Source: a virus
Direction: 5' to 3' (one strand)
IMG/VR virus record: IMGVR_UViG_3300031857_000542
Location: 1 to 38,171 of that record
Length of the DNA stretch: 38,171 nucleotides
The position numbers and the translations under genes were made by a program. A model generated the notes under the pieces. That model did no database searches and was not told the origin of the DNA. It worked only from the letters and a program-made list of their open reading frames with translations. Of the stretch, positions 33,350-38,171 are shown one piece after another (position 1 is the first letter of the stretch; each line of letters opens with the position of its first letter).

Positions 33350-35869
33350 TTAGAAAGAACCACCATCAATTACATTACTCATTACAAAATCAGTACCATT
33401 CCATTGTACTAAATCACCGTTTGTTGATGGTGCTGCAACAAAATCTAAATTGCCAATTGTACTTCTAAATGCTAATCTTTTTGAAGAACCAAATCCAGGA
33501 ACATTAACAGATGCCGTTACTGCTGATGCGCTAATTGGAATGTTTGCAGTCCATGCATTTGGTGTAGAATCGTATGTAAACGTTGCGTTTGCTCCTATTA
33601 CTTCTATTCCTGCTCCATTAGCTGCGGTAGCGTTTGCTGAACCACTTGCTAAAGAAATTAATTTATCCTCAACTACTAATTGTGTAGTGTTTAATGTTAC
33701 CGTATTACCTTGTACAATCAAATCACCACCAACTGTCACATTATTTGAAGTAGTTAAACTTCCAAAAGTAACATTATTTGTAGTACCCACACCCTGTATA
33801 GTTCCACTACCTTCTAATGTGGTAATTCTATTACTTAAAGAACCCGTTGTAGTTGCTAATGTACTGAATCTAGTTTCAACCGATGCAGTATATGTACTTA
33901 ATGTAGAATCTTTACTTAATTGAGAACCGCTAAATGTATTTAAATTTGTAATAGAAACATTTGCCGCAGATGCCGATGTAATTAATGAACCACTAACTAC
34001 TCCAATTTCTGTCAATCTAGTATTAACTGAACTTGTATAAGTTGCTAATGTAGTATTTTGAGTTAATTGGGAACTACTGAATGAATTTAAATTTGTTATA
34101 GAAACTCTATCAGCAGATGCCGAACTTATTAACGAACCACTTACTACACCAATTTCGGTTAATCTTGTATTTACAGAACCCGTATAAGTTGCTAATGTTG
34201 AATTTTGTGTTAATTGTGAACCTGTAAATGTTCCTATACTTGTTAATTGTGTAGAAACGGAAGAACTATATGCAGTTACATTTCCAATACCACTAATAGA
34301 ACCACTAATTACACCTGCACCATTAACATAAATTGAAGAACCTGAAGTTAAGTTCAATGAAGAACTATTTGTCAAATTCATATTTGCATCATTAACTGCT
34401 ACGGCGTTATTAAAGTTTACCGTACCACTTACAAAAAGTGATGCACTTATAGTTTGATTACCAACAAATGTATTTGAACCTGTAGTTGCGTATGATCCTG
34501 TTAATGCTTCTAAACCCGCAACTCTACTACCAACAGAACCACCGCCACCTAATGATGCTTCAATTGTATCGATTCTACTCTCATGGTCAGATGCTGTAGA
34601 TATTAAAGAACCTGTTATGGTTGCTAATGTACTATTGAATGTAGAAAAATTAGTAGTATTATAAACATTTATTTGAGATGATCCTGAAACTACCGAATCA
34701 CCACCTGCTAAAAGAATTTTACTTTCCGCATCCTTTACACCCGCCTTCCAATAATCGTTTGTAGAATCCCATAGTAATGAACCACTTGCTGTATTTGGTG
34801 CGGTCGGGTCTTTAACTAATAAACCACCATTTGCTACACCACTACCATTCAACTCAATAATATTATCACCCAATTGAATTGTAGTAGAATTTACTGCTGT
34901 AGTTGTTCCTGCAACGGTTAGGTTACCATTAATAGTAACATTTGCTCCACTTAAACCAAATGCAGTACTAAATGATGATGTAAAGTTTTCAAATCTTGTT
35001 AATTGATTTGATGCTGATGAAATTAATGAACCAGTTACTACACCAATTTCGGTTAATCTAGTATTAAGCGAACCTGTGTAAGTTGCTAAAGTTGAATCCT
35101 TATCTAATTGAGAACCACTAAATGTATTTAAATTTGTAATAGAAACTCTATCAACTGATGCGGATTGAATTAATGAACCAGTCACTACACCAATTTCGGT
35201 TAGTCTTGTATTTAGTGAACCTGTGTAAGTTGCTAAAGTGGAATTTTGCGTTAATTGAGAACCGCTAAATGTATTTAAATTTGTAATAGAAACATTAGCT
35301 GCAGATGCTGATAATATTAAACTTCCACTAACTACTCCAATTTCTGTCAATCTAGTACTAACTGAACCTGTATAAGTTGCTAAATTTGAATCTTTATTTA
35401 ACTGGGAAGAACTAAAAGAATTTAAACTAGCTGATGCTACTTCCAATGATGCAACTCTATCACCAATACCCGTTCCTCCGCCTCCACCAATTGAAGATTC
35501 AACAGCATCTAATCTACTATCAACCGATGCAGAGAATACAGAAATGTTACCAACTAAATTTGGAATATCATTACTTCCCTCACCCAATAAATAAAGAGTG
35601 GAACTACCACTTGCATAGTAAGGAACACCCTTTACCATTCCATTATATGTTCCTGCAGCAAAAGTATTTGGTGCATTATCACCTATAAGAAATCTGTTTA
35701 CGGCCTGAACGGAACCACTTTCTGGTACTGCAAATACTATCGAAGTTCCATTTGTTGTTGTTAGATTCGATGAACCCGAAGCTATGATTATTTCACCTTT
35801 TTGAAGTGAAGCTGTGACTGCTGATAGTGCTTCTAAACTACCACGTCTGTGTTTAATTATTTGCGCCAT
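33350..35869 (-). CDS. Tail fibre protein, 839 aa, without S74 domain
   Basis: The N-terminus MAQIIKHRRGSLEALSAVTASLQKGEIIIASG is the shared attachment segment. About 70-130 holds a Gly-rich part (SSIGGGGGTGIGDRV). Then come 14-residue repeats (LATYTGSVSTRLTE, followed by IGVVSGSLILSAS), a beta module VTINGNLTVAGTTTAVNST (~300), more repeats, and a second module VTVGGDLIVQGNTVTLNTT (~720) with AANGAGIEVIGA. The C-terminus FVAAPSTNGDLVQWNGTDFVMSNV is a small beta tip instead of an S74 chaperone. Clearly related to the two giant fibres, so a half-length member of the same family, possibly the proximal segment of a jointed fibre. Motif 38-46 bases upstream, terminator downstream. Confidence 0.85.
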   Translation of the reverse strand: MAQIIKHRRGSLEALSAVTASLQKGEIIIASGSSNLTTTNGTSIVFAVPESGSVQAVNRFLIGDNAPNTFAAGTYNGMVKGVPYYASGSSTLYLLGEGSNDIPNLVGNISVFSASVDSRLDAVESSIGGGGGTGIGDRVASLEVASASLNSFSSSQLNKDSNLATYTGSVSTRLTEIGVVSGSLILSASAANVSITNLNTFSGSQLTQNSTLATYTGSLNTRLTEIGVVTGSLIQSASVDRVSITNLNTFSGSQLDKDSTLATYTGSLNTRLTEIGVVTGSLISSASNQLTRFENFTSSFSTAFGLSGANVTINGNLTVAGTTTAVNSTTIQLGDNIIELNGSGVANGGLLVKDPTAPNTASGSLLWDSTNDYWKAGVKDAESKILLAGGDSVVSGSSQINVYNTTNFSTFNSTLATITGSLISTASDHESRIDTIEASLGGGGSVGSRVAGLEALTGSYATTGSNTFVGNQTISASLFVSGTVNFNNAVAVNDANMNLTNSSSLNLTSGSSIYVNGAGVISGSISGIGNVTAYSSSVSTQLTSIGTFTGSQLTQNSTLATYTGSVNTRLTEIGVVSGSLISSASADRVSITNLNSFSSSQLTQNTTLATYTSSVNTRLTEIGVVSGSLITSASAANVSITNLNTFSGSQLSKDSTLSTYTASVETRFSTLATTTGSLSNRITTLEGSGTIQGVGTTNNVTFGSLTTSNNVTVGGDLIVQGNTVTLNTTQLVVEDKLISLASGSANATAANGAGIEVIGANATFTYDSTPNAWTANIPISASAVTASVNVPGFGSSKRLAFRSTIGNLDFVAAPSTNGDLVQWNGTDFVMSNVIDGGSF

Positions 35870-35906
35870 ATTTTAGTTATTCTCCGTTAATTATAGTTAT
35901 TCAATG

Positions 35907-35915
35907 TATAAATAT
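35907..35915 (-). promoter_or_regulatory. Candidate late promoter motif ATATTTATA
   Basis: Exact copy, 38-46 bases upstream of the 839-aa fibre gene, in the 60-base gap. Confidence 0.5.
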
Positions 35916-35929
35916 AAATTTTTTTCCGT

Positions 35930-36373
35930 TTACCATTCTCCCTGGTCTATAATATTTGATTGTGCACTTCCACTAACGTATGGGTCTGCTGGTGGTACAC
36001 TACCCGTAACTAAATAAATTTGACCTGGAACTACCGTATCATTTTCTCCATCTATACTTCCTGTTAGATTTGTCGCATCTACTACTGCCATAGCTCCACT
36101 AACAACCAATGAATATTTGTCAGCATTTTCAGTTGAAATTGTTAAGTTTTTTATTGTTGAACCATCTAATTGTGCAGCCCCTGATATTACACCATCTGGT
36201 AAAACTGCAGCAATATTATTAACTACAACATTTACGATTGATGCTGAAAGAATTGTTGCTGCAGATTCGCTAACAACATTTTGAACAGATTGGCTAAAAT
36301 TTGCTCCTACTTGTGCAGCAGTGTCTAATGATGAACCACTTTCTATTTGTTTTAATCTTATTAAGTTTGCCAT
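35930..36373 (-). CDS. Small fibre-associated structural protein, 147 aa
   Basis: The N-terminus MANLIRLKQIESGSSLDTAAQVG resembles the attachment segments of the neighbouring fibres. The middle is Ala/Ser/Val-rich (SVQNVVSESAATILSASIVNVVVNNIAAVLP, about 30-60). It contains 'GVISGAAQLDGS', the same turn (VSGSSQ-like) that recurs in the fibres, and ends in DPYVSGSAQSNIIDQGEW. It is therefore probably a small fibre or collar component of the same family. Start chosen at the ATG directly after the motif at 36378-36386. Confidence 0.75.
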   Translation of the reverse strand: MANLIRLKQIESGSSLDTAAQVGANFSQSVQNVVSESAATILSASIVNVVVNNIAAVLPDGVISGAAQLDGSTIKNLTISTENADKYSLVVSGAMAVVDATNLTGSIDGENDTVVPGQIYLVTGSVPPADPYVSGSAQSNIIDQGEW

Positions 36374-36377
36374 ATCC

Positions 36378-36386
36378 TATAAATAT
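36378..36386 (-). promoter_or_regulatory. Candidate late promoter motif ATATTTATA
   Basis: Exact copy in a 21-base gap, only 5-13 bases upstream of the 147-aa start. If it is a promoter, the transcript would be nearly leaderless or start inside the gene; this copy is the outlier in spacing. Confidence 0.4.
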
Positions 36387-36394
36387 CCAATTTG

Positions 36395-37132
36395 TTATAA
36401 TCCGAAACGTGATTTAGTTGCATTGTGGTTTTGTAAAATTTCTGCTGCAGTTAATACTCTATTATATATCATTATTTCAGATATACTTCCGTTGTATGGA
36501 TAGTTGCCCGTTGGACTTAAACCACCACCTGTAAATGCTGAACGTCCAATCCAAACTTCTTGTGAATTTGAAATTGTTCCTGTTAAAGTATCCGAAACAT
36601 TTCTAACCTCAACACCATTAACATATAATCTTAATGTTGAATCATTTCTTGTAAACATTACATTATACCAATTTCCATTATTATAATTTGTTAAAACCGA
36701 AGTTACACTTACGTTTTCTCCTCCTGATTGTGCTACATCTCCAACAATAGTTCCTCCATTTAACCATATTCTATAATTCCAAGGCCAACCTGCAGTTGTT
36801 TCTTTTGATAATATCATTTTGATTCCGGCTGCAGAAGATTTAAACCATGCACCAACTGAAAATTCTTCCGATGCTAAACTTTGATTGGTATCTACATAAT
36901 GAGTTGCACCATTAAATGTCAAAGTTCCACCACCGTCTGCAGAATACCCTGTTCCATTTACAAGAGTTGTAGTGTAAGCATTGTTTGATAAATCTGTCCA
37001 AGAAGTTCCTGAACCAGGATATGAAGTTATATTACCAGCATTTAAATATAATTGTAAATTTTGGGTTACAATTCCTAATACTGAATTGGTATTAGGCGTT
37101 ATATTAAATCCGTTTGAAAATTGTATTCCCAT
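36395..37132 (-). CDS. LamG / concanavalin A-like lectin-domain protein, 245 aa
   Basis: Almost the whole protein is one LamG-type jelly-roll. The start LQLYLNAGNITSYPGSGTSW then TDLSNNAYTTTLVNG is typical of the LamG_3 type. The core strands are LTFNGATHYVDT, FSVGAWFKS, WYNVMFTRNDSTLRLYVNGVEV, and the signature end is ISEIMIYNRVLTAAEILQNHNA. Such domains bind carbohydrates and are common in phage adhesins. The 36 residues before it are a short attachment segment (MGIQFSNGFNITPNTNS). Encoded among fibre genes, so a receptor-binding or capsid-decorating role is likely. It shares fold and key motifs with the end of the 575-aa Hint protein. Confidence 0.85.
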   Translation of the reverse strand: MGIQFSNGFNITPNTNSVLGIVTQNLQLYLNAGNITSYPGSGTSWTDLSNNAYTTTLVNGTGYSADGGGTLTFNGATHYVDTNQSLASEEFSVGAWFKSSAAGIKMILSKETTAGWPWNYRIWLNGGTIVGDVAQSGGENVSVTSVLTNYNNGNWYNVMFTRNDSTLRLYVNGVEVRNVSDTLTGTISNSQEVWIGRSAFTGGGLSPTGNYPYNGSISEIMIYNRVLTAAEILQNHNATKSRFGL

Positions 37133-37133
37133 T

Positions 37134-37772
37134 TTACTTAAATTTTCCTATAACATAAATATCATTTACAGTTACAGAATCATAATCTATGTAGTTATCC
37201 AACAAAGTTATTACAACATTTCCGTTTTGTTCTTTTACGGTATAGTGACCAGGAACGTGTAGTCCATAAACTAATATTTCAAAATTTTCTGGAGATGCTC
37301 CCTCTGTTCCGTAATCCAATGATGAACTATAAATTGTTAGAGTACCAAATCCTGTATTATCAAATGCATCAATTGATTTTCTTATACTTCTACCACTAAA
37401 TTTTAAAATCTCATTATGAAAATCCGATATTTTATTTTTATTATTTACTAATTTGGTAGGATTTGGATTGGATTTATTATTTGAATTAAATTTTGTAGGT
37501 ATTGTTGTATCAAATGATGCTGTGTATCTGTATTGGATTGATGCGCTTATTTCTTGTAAAGATTGTGCATTTAATATTGGTTTACCATTTATATCAACTT
37601 GGTATGGATTTCCGTTTTCATCTCTACCATCAAATGAACTTGATAGTGAAGTTTGTATAAAATAATCACTTAATGCATTATCTACATAACCAGAACCACT
37701 CAAATTATTTAAATTAATTTGTTTTAAAACTCTATTAAGTTTTCTAGCATTTGAATTAAATTGTTTAAGCAT
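37134..37772 (-). CDS. Hypothetical virion-associated protein, 212 aa
   Basis: Not recognised. The N-terminus is basic and helical (MLKQFNSNARKLNRVLKQINLNNL). The middle contains a phage-fibre-like ENGNPYQVDINGKPILN segment and an Asn/Lys-rich linker (NSNNKSNPNPTKLVNNKNK, about 116-134). The C-terminus is beta-rich and ends VTVNDIYVIGKFK. It overlaps the upstream 109-aa gene by 8 bases and is followed by the LamG gene after one base, so all three are co-translated. Structural role inferred from position. Confidence 0.7.
   Translation of the reverse strand: MLKQFNSNARKLNRVLKQINLNNLSGSGYVDNALSDYFIQTSLSSSFDGRDENGNPYQVDINGKPILNAQSLQEISASIQYRYTASFDTTIPTKFNSNNKSNPNPTKLVNNKNKISDFHNEILKFSGRSIRKSIDAFDNTGFGTLTIYSSSLDYGTEGASPENFEILVYGLHVPGHYTVKEQNGNVVITLLDNYIDYDSVTVNDIYVIGKFK
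37154..37162 (-). promoter_or_regulatory. Candidate promoter motif, one mismatch (ATATTTATG)
   Basis: One-mismatch copy inside the last codons of the 212-aa gene, 22-30 bases upstream of the LamG gene. Confidence 0.3.
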
Positions 37773-38094
37773 ATTGTTCTATATCACCGGTTACCTCAAT
37801 ATAATCATCATTTTCTAATGTATATTGAAATTGATTTTTTATAAATTTAAAAATCAGGCCATTTTGTCCTTGTTCAACAATATAATCATCCGCTCCTATA
37901 TATTGTGTATTTATAATAACTCGTATTCTATTTTGATTTGTTCTATTTTCTATTTCTCTCAATATATCCACAAATCTCCAACCCTTTGCTTCCCAAATAG
38001 AATATATTGGATGATTTAAATCTTTTGGTGTTAATTCAGCATCACCCAATTTTCTACTTATCTTTTGGGTTATATCTAAAAGTGTTCTTTTCAT
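37765..38094 (-). CDS. Hypothetical virion-associated protein, 109 aa
   Basis: Not recognised. A helical start (MKRTLLDITQKISRKLGDAEL) is followed by DLNHPIYSIWEAKGWRFVDILREIENRTN and a beta-rich end (RVIINTQYIGADDYIVEQG, YIEVTGDIEQYA). Its start shares a base with the preceding stop (TAATG) and its end overlaps the next gene by 8 bases. The order suggests a set of small connector, neck or fibre-attachment proteins. Confidence 0.7.
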   Translation of the reverse strand: MKRTLLDITQKISRKLGDAELTPKDLNHPIYSIWEAKGWRFVDILREIENRTNQNRIRVIINTQYIGADDYIVEQGQNGLIFKFIKNQFQYTLENDDYIEVTGDIEQYA

Positions 38095-38171
38095 TATACA
38101 TCTATAAATTTACCTGTTATAGAAATTTCATCACCACTATCAACTGTAAATCCTAAATTTCCAGAATTAAA
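38094..38171 (-). CDS. C-terminal end of an upstream gene, cut by the window edge
   Basis: An open frame entering at 38171 encodes 25 residues (start FNSGNLGFTVDSGDEISITG, end KFIDV), followed by TAA that overlaps the next ATG by one base. The composition is beta-rich and resembles the ends of the following two proteins. Too short to name; it shows that the operon continues to the right. Confidence 0.6.
   Translation of the reverse strand, partial: FNSGNLGFTVDSGDEISITGKFIDV

Noticed and set aside
33450-33923. 157-aa plus-strand frame opposite the 839-aa fibre
   Set aside because: Antisense of the fibre modules, Val/Pro/Ala-rich, no plausible promoter or start.
3975-36386. Plus-strand reading of the recurring motif as T4 late promoters (TATAAATA)
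   Set aside because: These would point away from every gene; there are no credible plus-strand genes to express, so the minus-strand reading is preferred.
19450-37132. Diversity-generating retroelement acting on the LamG or fibre tips
   Set aside because: No reverse transcriptase gene and no template/variable repeat pair with adenine-specific differences was seen in the window.
1-38171. tRNA genes or rRNA
   Set aside because: No cloverleaf-like pattern with a CCA-adjacent acceptor stem was recognised; gaps are too short to hold one apart from those containing the terminators.

Overview
The window is a late, structural-gene segment of a contractile-tailed (T4-like, myovirus morphology) phage. 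It is very AT-rich, by eye roughly 70 %. Every gene I can support lies on the minus strand, so transcription runs from position 38171 towards position 1. Genes are tightly packed: several stop/start pairs overlap as TAATG, no gap exceeds about 120 bases, and no tRNA, CRISPR array or insertion sequence is visible. Shine-Dalgarno sequences are mostly weak or absent and leaders are A-rich. That fits a low-GC marine or freshwater host and is reminiscent of Bacteroidota, but the host cannot be fixed from this sequence.

Right part (about 38.2-22.2 kb), adhesion module: three small virion-like proteins (one cut by the window edge), a LamG-domain protein, a small fibre-like protein, and a family of large repetitive tail-fibre proteins (839, 1685 and 1751 aa, plus a 215-aa relative). 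They are built from 14-residue repeats and beta-rich modules. The two largest end in a Peptidase_S74 intramolecular chaperone that cuts itself off after fibre trimerisation. These are followed by a GT-B glycosyltransferase and a 575-aa protein with an embedded Hint (intein-like) domain directly in front of a LamG lectin-like domain.

Middle part (19.4-7.2 kb), tail module in typical order: tail sheath, tail tube, T4-gp26-like baseplate/tail-assembly protein, an out-of-frame overlapping continuation (candidate programmed frameshift), a small protein, the tape measure, a baseplate/tube-initiator-like protein, a LysM-type protein, and a large hub-like baseplate protein.

Left part (7.2 kb-1), mixed genes: a small conserved phage protein, an SGNH-hydrolase-like protein, a PhyH-type 2-oxoglutarate oxygenase with an unusual metal motif (HxN instead of HxD), a short exonuclease-less family-A DNA polymerase-like protein, a 776-aa unknown, several small unknowns (one with a zinc-finger-like Cys pattern, one with a UVR-like helix), and the N-terminal part of a probable Nmad1/DUF1599 nucleotide-modification protein.

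Regulation: the nine-base motif ATATTTATA (coding strand) occurs 10 times exactly and about 5 times with one mismatch, almost always 5-50 bases upstream of a start codon. It is the best candidate for a phage late promoter. Two clear intrinsic terminators (after the tail tube and after the 839-aa fibre) are each followed at once by a copy or near-copy of this motif, which divides the cluster into transcription units.
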